Assembly: GCF_004804275.1 (NCBI RefSeq)
Contig: NZ_STGI01000007.1
Span: forward strand, 1-64,000
From: Herbaspirillum sp. ST 5-3
GTDB taxonomy: Bacteria; Pseudomonadota; Gammaproteobacteria; Burkholderiales; Burkholderiaceae_D
Length of the DNA: 64,000 bases
Direction: 5' to 3'
The notes under the pieces were generated by a model, which saw nothing but the letters and a program-made list of their open reading frames with translations, was not told the DNA's origin and made no database searches. Positions within the stretch are counted from its first letter, which is position 1. Each line of letters opens with the position of its first letter. The position numbers were made by a program, and so were the translations under genes. Positions 49,001 to 56,967 of the stretch are shown here, in pieces.

Positions 49001-49391
49001 CCGGCGATGTCTCGTCGATTGAGGGTAAACCCAGGGCTTCCTGGACTGCCTTGAGAATCACCTGCGGATCGGATGGCTTGGGCAGGACCCAATGCACGCC
49101 GCATGCGAGCGCCATGGTGGCGGCTTCTCGCTCGTGATAGGCAGCAGTATGAAAAATGACCGGGGTATTGGCGGTATCCGAATTTGCGCGAAGACGCTTG
49201 ATGAATTCGTAGCCGTCCATATTAGGCATCAGTATGTCGGCAATGATGAGATCCGGTCGTTTGGCGCTGGCGATTTCAAGTGCTTGCGCGCCATTCGTCG
49301 CCTCGAACAAGCGGTGACCGCCATAACCAAGGAGAACCATCAGGAACTGGCGATTCAACGCGTGGTCGTCAACGATCAGGATCGTTGCCAT
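46041..49391 (-). CDS. REC-GAF-GAF-PAS-GGDEF-EAL cyclic-di-GMP protein
   Basis: A 1116-residue cytoplasmic protein. A receiver domain (~1-125, phospho-Asp in LIIADILMPNMDG) is followed by two GAF-like domains (~205-370, ~400-560), a PAS domain with PAC (~575-690), GGDEF (~700-860) with an intact signature G766-F770, and EAL (~870-1116) with E896-A-L and DDFGTGYSSL. Both catalytic signatures are intact, so synthesis, hydrolysis or switching between them is possible. ATG 49391 is preceded by AAGGAG and starts the receiver fold. It overlaps the upstream single-domain regulator gene by 23 bases. No histidine kinase is adjacent. Confidence 0.9.
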   Translation of the reverse strand: MATILIVDDHALNRQFLMVLLGYGGHRLFEATNGAQALEIASAKRPDLIIADILMPNMDGYEFIKRLRANSDTANTPVIFHTAAYHEREAATMALACGVHWVLPKPSDPQVILKAVQEALGLPSIDETSPARPSPLTETPRMAGLDHELSRYLADLKSSSDLMSALANEKSADRADIESLQHMVQRLSKALSSLQTVSLRLTALIELGIELAAERDPTHLLEISCRVVQDICLAKYVVIGILSSDDEHLEHFITRGLDEPALNLMETPRSRDGLLGAVLIDRSAKRLSGLDGDPQRVGLPPTHPPVHSLLAVPVASQDNVFGWLYLVDKLGADGFSEADERAAATVAAQLATVYENLALYSEIQKKHSQLTVEVSDRKQAQDALRRMLSARTVMAECNHVMVHANDEANLLNEMCRTIVEAGGYHAACIMYGDTQGRMKPMAWAGSPPAGEIESPCKEVANRMPAPTTVTLFDPLRPWALAYADQDTLKTNGWYEHALAVSLPLRYNGQVFGVLTIYEEEPNSFDAEQIITFEALADDIAYGVMSLRTRAAHEKAERDLRAAEEKLSGILDSIDNVVWSATETGFIYLNSMAERIYGRPLRQFYENRNLWFEAVHPEDKAAVQAAHERLRESASCRQEYRIVRPDGEIRWVEERARAIRNDKDELLRFDGVTIDISERKEYEARIEYLADHDALTGLANRNLLGDRIGQAMAHARRNGLLLAVLFLDLDRFKSINDSFGHELGDTLLLEVSKRLRQVVRDGDTVARQGGDEFIILLPDLPRPQDVTAVAFKIFDAFAMPFLVEGHELFVTVSIGATLYPDDGDDMQSLLRNADNAMYRAKEEHGNALQFYSHEMSARALERAELESALRRALDRDEFELFYQPKVDAHSGRIIGAEALIRWHHPEMGLVSPTLFIPMAEEIGLIIPIGEWVLHTACAQNKAWQNAGLPTISVSVNLSARQFRQEDLVESVSNALENMGLEARHLELELTESIVMNSAELFITKMKELKDLGVQLSIDDFGTGYSSLSYLKRFPLHHLKIDQSFVRDIVTDTDDAIITSTVISLGHSLNLKVIAEGVETEEQVAFLRDHHCDEMQGYYFSKPLPAREFASLLGRVLH

Positions 49392-49824
49392 CTTGGCTCC
49401 TTCCTTGCTGCAGGCGGTTTTTGATTTTGATTGGGCGCCCGGACATGTCATCGCCGCGCAAGAATGTCTCGATTGAACCGACAAATGTTTCGGGGTCGAG
49501 CGGTTTGCTGATGCATCCGTTAAAGCCGGCATCCAGGAATTCTTCGCCATCACCGGCTATTGACGGCGCAGTGATGGCAATGGCTGGGATGGAACGCATG
49601 GCAGGGTCGTCCCGGAGACGTCGCGCAATGGCATACCCGTCGAGATGCGGCAAATTCACGTCGCAAATGACCAGATCGGGTTGTTCCCGGGATGCCGAAG
49701 CGAGAGCTTCCTCTTCATTATGCGCATACAAGGCCACATGGCCGGATGACCCCAGCAGGTAAGCCATGAGCTCCATGTCTGCGGGATTGTCTTCGATCAA
49801 GAGAATGCGTGCGGTCATAGGCAC
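49369..49824 (-). CDS. single-domain response regulator
   Basis: A 151-residue protein made of one receiver domain with the acidic pair E11-D12, phosphoacceptor D55 (VICDVNLP) and the conserved lysine in ISKPLD. The last ~25 residues are a charged tail whose coding sequence overlaps the next gene's start. There is no output domain, so it probably works as a phosphate relay or by protein contact with the downstream REC-GGDEF-EAL protein. ATG 49818 is an alternative start two codons in. Confidence 0.88.
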   Translation of the reverse strand: MPMTARILLIEDNPADMELMAYLLGSSGHVALYAHNEEEALASASREQPDLVICDVNLPHLDGYAIARRLRDDPAMRSIPAIAITAPSIAGDGEEFLDAGFNGCISKPLDPETFVGSIETFLRGDDMSGRPIKIKNRLQQGRSQDGNDPDR

Positions 49825-50345
49825 GATCTCCGTTGCGACAGCGTCGGTTCGGCGCGTGCATGAGACAGGTTTTTCATGATTGGCAGGACAATGCTTCTTC
49901 CGCGAACGGAATTGCCCGGGAAAGACAATCTTGCGCTGATTGGACCGACGTGCTTTTGACAGAAATACAAGTCAAGTCCGGTTTCTTTGACCTCTCGGAT
50001 GGGCGGCGTAGTTGATCGAGAAAATGCCTGGAGTAATTTCGCCATGTCTACATTGCTGACGCATGTGCTGTCATTACGCGCACCGATCCGTCAGCGTAAG
50101 TGTTGTTGGAGTGTTTTCTTGTGCTTCCCGGAAGGCAAGCAATCAAAGTTCGGAATACGCTTTTTTATTCCCGGCGGCAGCGCATTGCAGGCAGCGGGCG
50201 CCAAGACGCGTTTCTTGTTTGACTATGATCACTATTCAATGAATAAGTGCAAAAATATTTGAGGAAATGCCTGACAGGCCCTAGGAATAAACCGGTTTTG
50301 CACAAGAGGAAGTTAATCGCAAGAAAGATAAGAGGCCTTGTCATT
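49825..50345. other. 521-base region without a confident gene
   Basis: This lies between the minus-strand regulator genes and the metabolic gene's riboswitch. It must contain the promoter for the regulator pair, but no strong box stands out. A 91-codon frame (49987-50262, plus) has no recognisable domain, no ribosome site and unusual cysteine/arginine content, so it is not called. Confidence 0.5.
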
Positions 50346-50373
50346 TTGCGTTATCTCCTTTTTGCGATACGAT
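50346..50373 (+). promoter_or_regulatory. candidate promoter of the SAM-II-controlled gene
   Basis: TTGCGT (50346-50351) and TACGAT (50368-50373) are 16 bases apart. The predicted start (~50380) coincides with the first base of the riboswitch P1 stem. Confidence 0.5.
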
Positions 50374-50380
50374 AAAGTCC

Positions 50381-50443
50381 GCGCCGATTTGATTCTGCTT
50401 GCGGGCGCTGGGGCCGAGCCCCGAACAAATTCTGCTAAAACGG
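50381..50443 (+). promoter_or_regulatory. SAM-II riboswitch aptamer
   Basis: P1 is GCGCC (50381-50385) with GGCGC (50404-50408). The loop carries GATTTG and GCTTGC, and the 3' strand carries GAACAAAT and GCTAAAA, which match SAM-II elements I know from alphaproteobacterial metA/metX leaders in order and spacing. The pseudoknot helix P2 forms between ATTTG (50387-50391) and CAAAT (50426-50430). A small extra hairpin GGGGC/GCCCC (50410-50422) is inserted in the linker between P1 and the 3' strand. It lies upstream of a Cys/Met-metabolism PLP gene, the expected target. Binding of S-adenosylmethionine should turn the gene off. Confidence 0.85.
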
Positions 50444-50494
50444 ATGTGAGATTCATCATCAACCCGTTTTAGCCTACGCTGAACGGGTTTTTTT
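50434..50494 (+). promoter_or_regulatory. antiterminator/terminator switch of the SAM-II leader
   Basis: GCTAAAACGG (50434-50443), part of the aptamer, is perfectly complementary to 50464-50473, forming an antiterminator. The competing terminator pairs 50461-50473 with 50478-50489 and ends in a T run (to 50494), eight bases before the ATG. With SAM bound, the aptamer holds GCTAAAA, the antiterminator cannot form and transcription stops. Confidence 0.82.
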
Positions 50495-50501
50495 ATTGAC
50501 C

Positions 50502-51743
50502 ATGACTGACACGAAAAAATACGGATTCACTACCACCATCCTGCACGGCGATCGTCAGAAGCCGATCGAGCATGGATCCTTGCACAAGCCGATTCATACT
50601 TCAGTGGCGTTCGGCTATCGCGATGCGCGCCAACTCGCGGAAGTATTCCAAGGAAAGCAACCTGGCTACCGCTACGGCCGTCAGGGCAATCCGACCGTCT
50701 CGGCGCTGGAGGAAAAGGTCACAAAAATGGAGCAGGGTCTGGCAACGATCTGCTTCTCGGCGGGTATGGCTGCCATCGCGGCACTTTCCCAAGCACTGCT
50801 GCGCGAGGGTGACCATGTGGTGTCTTCCTCGTTCTTGTTTGGCAACACCAACAGCTTGTGGCAAACCGTGAACGGGCAGGGTATCGACGTATCGATGGTC
50901 GATGCGACCGATGTGAAGAATGTCGAAGCCGCCTTGACGCCGGCGACCCGTATCGTGTTCGTCGAAACCATCGCCAACCCGCGCACCCAGATCGCCGACC
51001 TGAAGCGCATTGGCCAGCTATGCCGCGACCGCGGCATCGTGTATGTGGTCGATAACACGATGACCTCGCCCTATCTGTTCCGTCCGAGGATGGTCGGCGC
51101 CAGCCTGGTTGTCAATGCGCTGACCAAGTACATCGCCGGCCACGGCATAGCGCTCGGCGGCAGCTTGACCGACACGGGCCTGTACGACTGGACCAAATTT
51201 CCGAACATATTCGACAGCTACAAGCGCTACGCGCCGGCCCAATGGGGCATGGCCCAGATTCGCGCCAAGAGTCTGCGCGATTTTGGCGCCGCGCTCGGCC
51301 CCGAAGCTGCACACCACATCGCCGTTGGCGCCGAAACCATCGCGTTGCGAATGGAGCGGGAGTGCATCAATGCGCTCGCGCTTGCGCGCATGCTGGAGGC
51401 TGACGAGCGTGTGGCTGCCGTACATTATCCGGGCTTGGCTTCGCACCCGCAGCACAAGCTCGCCACCGATCTCTTCAGCGCGTACGGCAGCTTGTTCAGC
51501 TTTGAACTGAAGGACGGAATCGACTGCTTTGATTACCTGAATCGCCTGCGGCTGGGCATTCCCGCGAGCAACCTGGGCGACACCCGCACCCTCGTTATCC
51601 CGGTTTCGCATACGATTTTTTATGAGATGGGACCGGAACGACGTGCCAGTATGGGGATCGCGGAATCGCTCATCCGCGTTTCGGTCGGCATTGAGGATAC
51701 CGCTGATCTGGTCGAGGACTTCAGGCAGGCGCTTGAGGGTTGA
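50502..51743 (+). CDS. cystathionine gamma-synthase family PLP enzyme
   Basis: A 413-residue Cys/Met-metabolism PLP enzyme. It has YRYGRQGNPT, FSAGMAAI, the aspartate in VVDNTMTSP and PLP lysine K209 (NALTKYIAGHG). It is a relative of MetB/MetZ/MetY but distinct from the MetY-type protein at 6739. Exact reaction (sulfhydrylation or transsulfuration of an activated homoserine) cannot be read. Control by a SAM-II riboswitch places it in methionine synthesis. ATG 50502 is preferred; a TTG at 50496 is in frame. There is no clear Shine-Dalgarno, since the T run of the attenuator occupies that position. Confidence 0.9.
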   Translation: MTDTKKYGFTTTILHGDRQKPIEHGSLHKPIHTSVAFGYRDARQLAEVFQGKQPGYRYGRQGNPTVSALEEKVTKMEQGLATICFSAGMAAIAALSQALLREGDHVVSSSFLFGNTNSLWQTVNGQGIDVSMVDATDVKNVEAALTPATRIVFVETIANPRTQIADLKRIGQLCRDRGIVYVVDNTMTSPYLFRPRMVGASLVVNALTKYIAGHGIALGGSLTDTGLYDWTKFPNIFDSYKRYAPAQWGMAQIRAKSLRDFGAALGPEAAHHIAVGAETIALRMERECINALALARMLEADERVAAVHYPGLASHPQHKLATDLFSAYGSLFSFELKDGIDCFDYLNRLRLGIPASNLGDTRTLVIPVSHTIFYEMGPERRASMGIAESLIRVSVGIEDTADLVEDFRQALEG

Positions 51744-51843
51744 AAGGCGACAGCAAATCAAATTTCCCAATGAAAACAATTCACTACAGAAAGTGGATTG
51801 TGGCTAAAATACGCGAGTGAAATTCCCCTAGCAAGGAGCGCGT

Positions 51844-53547
51844 ATGGCACGGCCGGAGAAGGTCCGCCTCGGTGAGATTTTGGTGCAGCAGAAGTTGCTT
51901 TCCGAGGAGCAACTTCAGTTTGCGCTAGGTGAGCAGAAGCGGACCGGGCGCAAACTCGGACGTGTCTTCGTTGAGAATGGCTTCGTGACCGAAGAGCAGA
52001 TTTCCGGTGCGCTCGCCAGGCAGCTCAACATCCCCTACATCAATCTCAAGTTCTTCAACATCGATCCGGAAGTGGTACGCGCGCTTCCGGAGACGCAGGC
52101 CCGTCGCTTTCGTGCCATTGCGCTGGAGGGACGTGGCGGATCGATGCTGATCGGGATGGCCGATCCAACCGATCTTTTCGCCTATGACGAAATTTCGCGC
52201 ACCGTAAAGCGGCCGATCGAACTCGCCGTGGTCAACGAAGGCGAACTGCTGCAAACGATTGACCGCATCTACCGCCGCACGGAAGAGATCACCGATTTCG
52301 CGCGCGAGCTGGAAGAGGACCTGGGCGACAGCTATGTCGATTTCGGCAATCTCGGCGGCGCGCCGGGAATCGAAGAGGCGCCGGTCGTCAAGTTGCTGCA
52401 GTCCGTGTTCGACGATGCCACGCAGGTGAGGGCGTCCGATATCCATATCGAACCGCAGGAAGGGCGCCTGCAGATCCGCTTCCGTATCGACGGCGTGCTG
52501 CATCTGCAGACCGAAGCGGACATCAAGATCGCCCAGGCACTCGCTTTGCGCCTGAAGCTCATGTCGGGGCTCGATATTTCCGAGAAGCGTCTGCCGCAGG
52601 ATGGACGCTTTGCGATCAAGGTGAAACAGCAGCAGGTCGACGTCCGTATCTCGACCATGCCGACCCAATTCGGCGAATCGGTCGTCATGCGCTTGCTGAA
52701 TCAAAGCGGCGGCATTCTCAAGCTCGACTCGATCGGCATGCCGCCATCCATGGTGAAGAAATTCCGCGCCATCCTGCAGCGTCCGAACGGCCTCGTACTC
52801 GTCACTGGTCCGACCGGCAGCGGCAAGACGACGACCCTTTACGGCGCGTTGGCTGAATTGAACAGCATGGAACGCAAGCTGATCACCGTCGAGGACCCGG
52901 TCGAATATCGCCTGCCGGGCGTCAATCAGGTGCAGATCAACGAAAAGATCGACCTCACCTTTGCCCGCGTACTGCGTTCCGCATTGCGTCAGGATCCGGA
53001 CGTGGTGCTGGTCGGCGAAATGCGCGATCAGGAAACGGCGCAGATCGGCATGCGCGCCGCACTTACCGGCCACCTTGTGCTATCTACCCTGCATACCAAC
53101 GATGCCGTCAGCACCCCGATTCGCTTGCTCGACATGGGCGTCCCGCGGTACATGGTTGCGACCTCCTTGCAAGCTGTGCTGGCGCAGCGGCTGGTTCGGG
53201 TGATTTGCGAAAGCTGTGCCGAGCCCTACACATTGAAACCGACCGAACAGGAATGGCTGAAGTCGGAGCTGGGCGATACGGTCAATGCCCGGAAATACCT
53301 GCACGGGCGCGGCTGCACCCACTGCAACGGTACAGGCTATCGCGGTCGTACCGGCGTGTATGAAATGCTCGAAATGTCCGAAGCCGTCGCGACCGCCGCC
53401 AATCATCATGACCCGGCCCACTTCATGAAGGTGGCGCAGGAGCAGATGGCTGGCCAGACCCTGCGGCGACACGGCGTCGCATTGGTGGTGGCGGGCAGGA
53501 CTACGGTCAGCGAAGCCATGCGAATCAGCAACCAGTTCGATGATTAA
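51844..53547 (+). CDS. mshE: MSHA pilus assembly ATPase MshE (GspE/PilB family)
   Basis: A 567-residue secretion/assembly ATPase. The N-terminal domain has two MshEN-type motifs (RLGEILVQQKLLSEEQLQFAL and KLGRVFVENGFVTEEQISGAL, residues ~8-60), which in the characterised family bind cyclic di-GMP. A second N-domain follows, then the ATPase core with Walker A GPTGSGKTT at ~322, an Asp box, Walker B region DPDVVLVGEMRD, and a tetra-cysteine zinc element (CESC ... CTHC, ~455-500). It powers pilus extension. AAGGAG precedes the ATG. The metabolic gene upstream ends 100 bases earlier, and a TAAAAT at 51805-51810 is a possible -10. Confidence 0.93.
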   Translation: MARPEKVRLGEILVQQKLLSEEQLQFALGEQKRTGRKLGRVFVENGFVTEEQISGALARQLNIPYINLKFFNIDPEVVRALPETQARRFRAIALEGRGGSMLIGMADPTDLFAYDEISRTVKRPIELAVVNEGELLQTIDRIYRRTEEITDFARELEEDLGDSYVDFGNLGGAPGIEEAPVVKLLQSVFDDATQVRASDIHIEPQEGRLQIRFRIDGVLHLQTEADIKIAQALALRLKLMSGLDISEKRLPQDGRFAIKVKQQQVDVRISTMPTQFGESVVMRLLNQSGGILKLDSIGMPPSMVKKFRAILQRPNGLVLVTGPTGSGKTTTLYGALAELNSMERKLITVEDPVEYRLPGVNQVQINEKIDLTFARVLRSALRQDPDVVLVGEMRDQETAQIGMRAALTGHLVLSTLHTNDAVSTPIRLLDMGVPRYMVATSLQAVLAQRLVRVICESCAEPYTLKPTEQEWLKSELGDTVNARKYLHGRGCTHCNGTGYRGRTGVYEMLEMSEAVATAANHHDPAHFMKVAQEQMAGQTLRRHGVALVVAGRTTVSEAMRISNQFDD

Positions 53548-53582
53548 GACTGTCCCCGCTAACCGCGCTCATAGGAGCTAAC

Positions 53583-54812
53583 GTGCCGTTCTTTGCATAC
53601 AAAGGCCGCAACGCCCGTGGTGAACTGCTGCAAGGTGTGCTCGAGAGCCCCGACAGCGGAGCGGTTGCGGACCAGCTCTTCAGCACCGGTGTCACGCCGG
53701 TGGAAATTGTCGTGACGAGCAAGCCCGTTTCCGGCCTCGCCGAAGGTTGGTGGACGAAGCTGACAGAACAGAAGATCCGGCCGATCGACGTCCAGCTCTT
53801 CAGTCGTCAGCTCTATACCTTGCTGAAAGCCGGCGTGCCGATCATGCGTGGCCTGGCCGGACTGCAGGAGTCTGCCATCAATAAATCCTTCGCGCGCGTC
53901 GTGAAGGATTTGCGCGAATCTCTGGACTCCGGCCGGGAATTATCGGCCGCAATGCGCCGTCATCCGGACGTGTTCTCCTCCTTCTTCTTGAGCATGGTCC
54001 GCGTCGGCGAAACGACCGGACGCCTGGAGGAAATCTTCCTCCGCTTGTTCGATCATCTGGAATTCGAAAGAGACATGCGGGAGCGCGTCAAGACCGCGTT
54101 GCGTTACCCGATGTTTGTGGTCATGGCAATGGTCGCCGCGATCGCCGTCATCAACCTGTTCGTCATTCCTGCATTCGCTAAGGTATATGCGGGCTTCAAT
54201 GCCAAGCTGCCGCTCATGACGCAGCTGCTCATCAACGTCTCCAATTTCACGGTTCATTTCTGGCCGTTGCTGCTCGCCATGGCGGTCGCTGCGTTCGTCG
54301 CATTCAAAATGTATATCGCGACGCCAAAAGGCCGGTTCCAGTGGGACAAGCTCAAGCTGCGGTTTCCGATTATCGGCAAGATTATTCTGAAGGCGGCACT
54401 GGCGCGTTTCGCTCGCAGCTTCGCGCTCGCGAGCAAGAGCGGGGTGCCGATTGTGCAAGGGCTGAACGTCGTCGCGCAAACCGTGGATAACGTCTATATC
54501 TCAAGCCGCGTCGAACAGATGCGCGAAGGTGTGGAGCGTGGCGAAAGCATCTTGCGCACGGCAGTGACAACCGGCGTATTCACACCCGTGGTATTGCAGA
54601 TGATTGCGGTCGGCGAGGAAACCGGTGAAATCGACGATCTCATGGACGAGATTGCCGCCATGTACGAGCGTGAAGTTGACTACGAACTCAAGACGCTGTC
54701 ATCGCAGATCGAGCCGATCCTGATCGTCGGGCTGGGGATACTCGTGTTGATCCTTGCGCTAGGCGTGTTCCTGCCGATCTGGGATCTGGGCAAGGCAGCT
54801 TTGCAGAAATGA
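53583..54812 (+). CDS. mshG: MSHA platform protein MshG (GspF/PilC family)
   Basis: A 409-residue inner-membrane platform protein with two GspF domains (~70-195 and ~270-395) and three transmembrane helices (near 170, 220 and 380). Signatures include FSRQLYTLLKAGVPIMRGL and FARSFALASKSGVPIVQGL. It couples the ATPase to pilin assembly. The GTG start at 53583 follows TAGGAG. Its TGA overlaps the next gene's ATG (ATGA at 54809-54812). Confidence 0.92.
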   Translation: MPFFAYKGRNARGELLQGVLESPDSGAVADQLFSTGVTPVEIVVTSKPVSGLAEGWWTKLTEQKIRPIDVQLFSRQLYTLLKAGVPIMRGLAGLQESAINKSFARVVKDLRESLDSGRELSAAMRRHPDVFSSFFLSMVRVGETTGRLEEIFLRLFDHLEFERDMRERVKTALRYPMFVVMAMVAAIAVINLFVIPAFAKVYAGFNAKLPLMTQLLINVSNFTVHFWPLLLAMAVAAFVAFKMYIATPKGRFQWDKLKLRFPIIGKIILKAALARFARSFALASKSGVPIVQGLNVVAQTVDNVYISSRVEQMREGVERGESILRTAVTTGVFTPVVLQMIAVGEETGEIDDLMDEIAAMYEREVDYELKTLSSQIEPILIVGLGILVLILALGVFLPIWDLGKAALQK

Positions 54813-55393
54813 CGGGATACGGGCGAACATGCGTGTATGCCAAACAGGGCGGCAATCATCTGCGGGTGTGCAGTCTGCCAGTCGCGTCCGCGAGAAGATC
54901 CGGCGGGTTTTCAATGCTGGAGCTGCTGTCGGTATTCATCCTGATTGGAATATTCGCCACCTTCCTCCTGGACCGGCTCACTTTTTATCAAGAGGCCGCC
55001 GAGAAGGCGAATGTCGAGTACACCATCGCCAACCTGCGGAGTGCCCTGCGAATCCAGATGGCGGTGTTGATTTCCCAAGGGCGCATGCGCGACTTTGCGC
55101 TGCTGGAGCAACAGAATCCAATGGACTGGCTGGAGTACAAGCCCGCGAACTACAGGCTGGTGTCGCGAGACTCCAGTCACGAACCCGGTTATTGGCAATT
55201 CAGCACCGACGATCGGACGCTGACTTACTGGCTGGCGTACGGAAATCATTTTCAAACTGATAAGCCGGAAGGCAAGCGTATTCGACTCCGTGTCCGCTTG
55301 ATCCGTGATGCTTCCAGTCCGCAAGGCGAAACGGAAAGCCCGGTTTTGACCGTTCGCCTTGAACTGGTTGAGCCCTATACTTGGTTCAAATAA
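54809..55393 (+). CDS. prepilin-like MSHA protein (MshF position)
   Basis: A 194-residue protein with an unusually long leader (~33 residues) ending in SGG|FSMLELLSVFILIGIFATFL, a type IV prepilin cleavage and helix motif. It has Glu at position +5 of the mature protein and the helix is hydrophobic. The remainder is a polar globular domain (YWQFSTDDRTLTYWLAYG). By order (mshG, then this, then pilins) it corresponds to MshF. Translational coupling to mshG by ATGA overlap. About 150 bases of AT-rich spacer follow. Confidence 0.8.
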   Translation: MTGYGRTCVYAKQGGNHLRVCSLPVASARRSGGFSMLELLSVFILIGIFATFLLDRLTFYQEAAEKANVEYTIANLRSALRIQMAVLISQGRMRDFALLEQQNPMDWLEYKPANYRLVSRDSSHEPGYWQFSTDDRTLTYWLAYGNHFQTDKPEGKRIRLRVRLIRDASSPQGETESPVLTVRLELVEPYTWFK

Positions 55394-55464
55394 TTCCATG
55401 TGGAAATTATTTGTTGCGCGGAACGTCAAAAGTCGTAAAGACGCCGCAAAAATTTAACGTGAAG

Positions 55465-55494
55465 TGTCTTTTTTTTTCCATGTGTCTATATAAT
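55465..55494 (+). promoter_or_regulatory. candidate promoter for the pilin genes
   Basis: A perfect TATAAT (55489-55494) lies in an AT-rich spacer 50 bases before the pilin ATG at 55545. The -35 (TGTCTT, 55465-55470) is weak. A separate promoter for the major pilins would be expected. Confidence 0.5.
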
Positions 55495-55544
55495 TCCCGT
55501 TGACAATAGTGTTTCTGGATTGCACAACTAATCGAGCAGAATAC

Positions 55545-56030
55545 ATGCGAACGAGACAGACTGGTTTCACATTGATTGAACTGGTTGTGGTCATCAGCAT
55601 TCTTGCGCTTCTGGCGGCGATTGCTCTACCAAGGTTCGCTGCTTTGCAGACCGAAGCGCGCATGGCCAAGATGAACGGCGCGCTAGGTTCGATCAAGGCG
55701 GCTGCGACGCTGGCGCATGCGCTGCAATTGGCACAGAATCTTGCGCCGGGATCTGCGGTGACGATGGAAGGGCCGACGGGGAATATCGCCATGGCATTAG
55801 GCTACCCGACGACGGACCTAGCATCGATCGGACGCGCGGCCGGCCTTGTTGATGATTCGAGTAACGCAATTCCGGGCTACTTGCCCGTGAAGACCAGTGC
55901 AACGGTGTTCACGGTCACGCCGGACTTGTCGCACTCGAACTGTTCGGTGACCTACACGGTCCCGGACGGAATAACGACGTTTGCACCCGCCTACAGCAAC
56001 GCAAACATCACCACGGCAAATTGCCAATAG
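55545..56030 (+). CDS. type IV prepilin, MshA/MshB-like
   Basis: A 161-residue prepilin: leader MRTRQTG, cleavage before [24 protein letters not shown], then a globular domain with a C-terminal disulfide-type pair (NC...ANCQ). It closely resembles the adjacent mshA product in its helix and start of the head. ATG 55545 is chosen because it gives the standard short leader. A frame from 55500 adds 15 residues that would follow the promoter. Order suggests MshB or a second major pilin. Confidence 0.88.
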   Translation: MRTRQTGFTLIELVVVISILALLAAIALPRFAALQTEARMAKMNGALGSIKAAATLAHALQLAQNLAPGSAVTMEGPTGNIAMALGYPTTDLASIGRAAGLVDDSSNAIPGYLPVKTSATVFTVTPDLSHSNCSVTYTVPDGITTFAPAYSNANITTANCQ

Positions 56031-56087
56031 CCACACCATTCGATTTGTATAAAAGAAGTAAGTAAATCTTGTCCTGAGGAGGAAGGT

Positions 56088-56477
56088 ATGAACAAGCAAC
56101 AATCTGGTTTTACCCTGATCGAACTGGTCGTGGTAATTGTGATTCTCGGTATTTTGGCGGCGACGGCGTTGCCGAAGTTTGTTGATTTGAAGTCGGATGC
56201 AGAGGCGGCGGCGGTTAAGGGTGTTGCGGGTGCCGTTACGTCCGCGTTTGCGGTTAACTATGGCGCATACGCAGCGAATTCTGCGAAAGCAGTCGCAATT
56301 AGCGCGTCGGCCTTGGATGTGGCCGCTGCTGCTGGCAGCGTTATGGTCGGCGGCCTACCCAGCGGGTACAGCGTGAACCCGACTTCTGCGGCGTGTGGTA
56401 CAGCTGGTGCAACAGTAGCGATCACAGTTTCATCTGGCTCGTCGAGTGCAACTGCAACCTTGATCTGCACTGGCTAA
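56088..56477 (+). CDS. mshA: MSHA major pilin
   Basis: A 129-residue prepilin with leader [34 protein letters not shown] helix, and a small head rich in Ala, Ser, Thr and Val with a cysteine pair (AAC...LIC) near the end. A very strong ribosome site (GAGGAGGAA, 56075-56083) and a partial terminator after the gene fit a highly expressed structural subunit. The Ser/Thr-rich tail is a possible target for the glycosyltransferase encoded at 56968. Confidence 0.88.
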   Translation: MNKQQSGFTLIELVVVIVILGILAATALPKFVDLKSDAEAAAVKGVAGAVTSAFAVNYGAYAANSAKAVAISASALDVAAAAGSVMVGGLPSGYSVNPTSAACGTAGATVAITVSSGSSSATATLICTG

Positions 56478-56500
56478 TCCTTTCTTGTTTTCGACTCCGT

Positions 56501-56540
56501 GAGGCGCCTCGCATTCCCATGCGATGCGCCTCGTGCTTTT
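56501..56540 (+). terminator. hairpin terminator after mshA
   Basis: GAGGCGC (56501-56507) pairs with GCGCCTC (56526-56532). An inner stem CGCAT/ATGCG (56510-56514, 56519-56523) stacks on top and TTTT ends at 56540. It would raise pilin mRNA relative to downstream genes. Confidence 0.7.
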
Positions 56541-56616
56541 ATGGAGATGGAGAACCGGGTTTTCCGGTTCTCGACTGACAGATCGATGTACGTTTTATCT
56601 TTGTTGGAAGTAGGTT

Positions 56617-56943
56617 ATGGTCAAGGTACCGGGGCGGATTGACGAGATTTGCGACAAGCTTTCTGAAGAATTTCGGCGCAGTGTTCCGCTCCAGACCGAT
56701 CGGGGCAAGCGAGGCAAGCGGCTGTCCGAGAGCGAGATCAAGGCCTCCTCGGAATTGGCGTTGAAGAAGTTCTATGAAACGGCCTATCAAGAACGGCAGA
56801 GTCATGGACTCGGGGTGATCGGACGTGCCCGCGTCGCGTTTGGTCTCCAGCAGCGGTTGTTGCAAGCCGGCTATCCCCCCCCGCTGGTAAAGCAAGTTCT
56901 TTTTGCCCTGCTGGCCACGGTTTTTGTCGGTGGTAAGCGCTAA
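56617..56943 (+). CDS. small protein of unknown function in the MSHA locus
   Basis: A 108-residue soluble, basic, helical protein without signal peptide. It lies between the mshA terminator and the TPR/glycosyltransferase gene, in the same direction and 24 bases before the latter, so it is probably co-expressed with it. The C-terminus (LVKQVLFALLATVF) is hydrophobic. The ATG at 56617 has weak upstream support (GGAAG at 56605-56609). I do not recognise a family. Confidence 0.6.
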   Translation: MVKVPGRIDEICDKLSEEFRRSVPLQTDRGKRGKRLSESEIKASSELALKKFYETAYQERQSHGLGVIGRARVAFGLQQRLLQAGYPPPLVKQVLFALLATVFVGGKR

Positions 56944-56967
56944 TTTTCATCAGACGAGACAGGCACG

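Noticed and set aside
49987-50262. 91-codon frame in the gap before the SAM-II leader
   Set aside because: No ribosome site, no domain, cysteine/arginine-rich low-quality composition.
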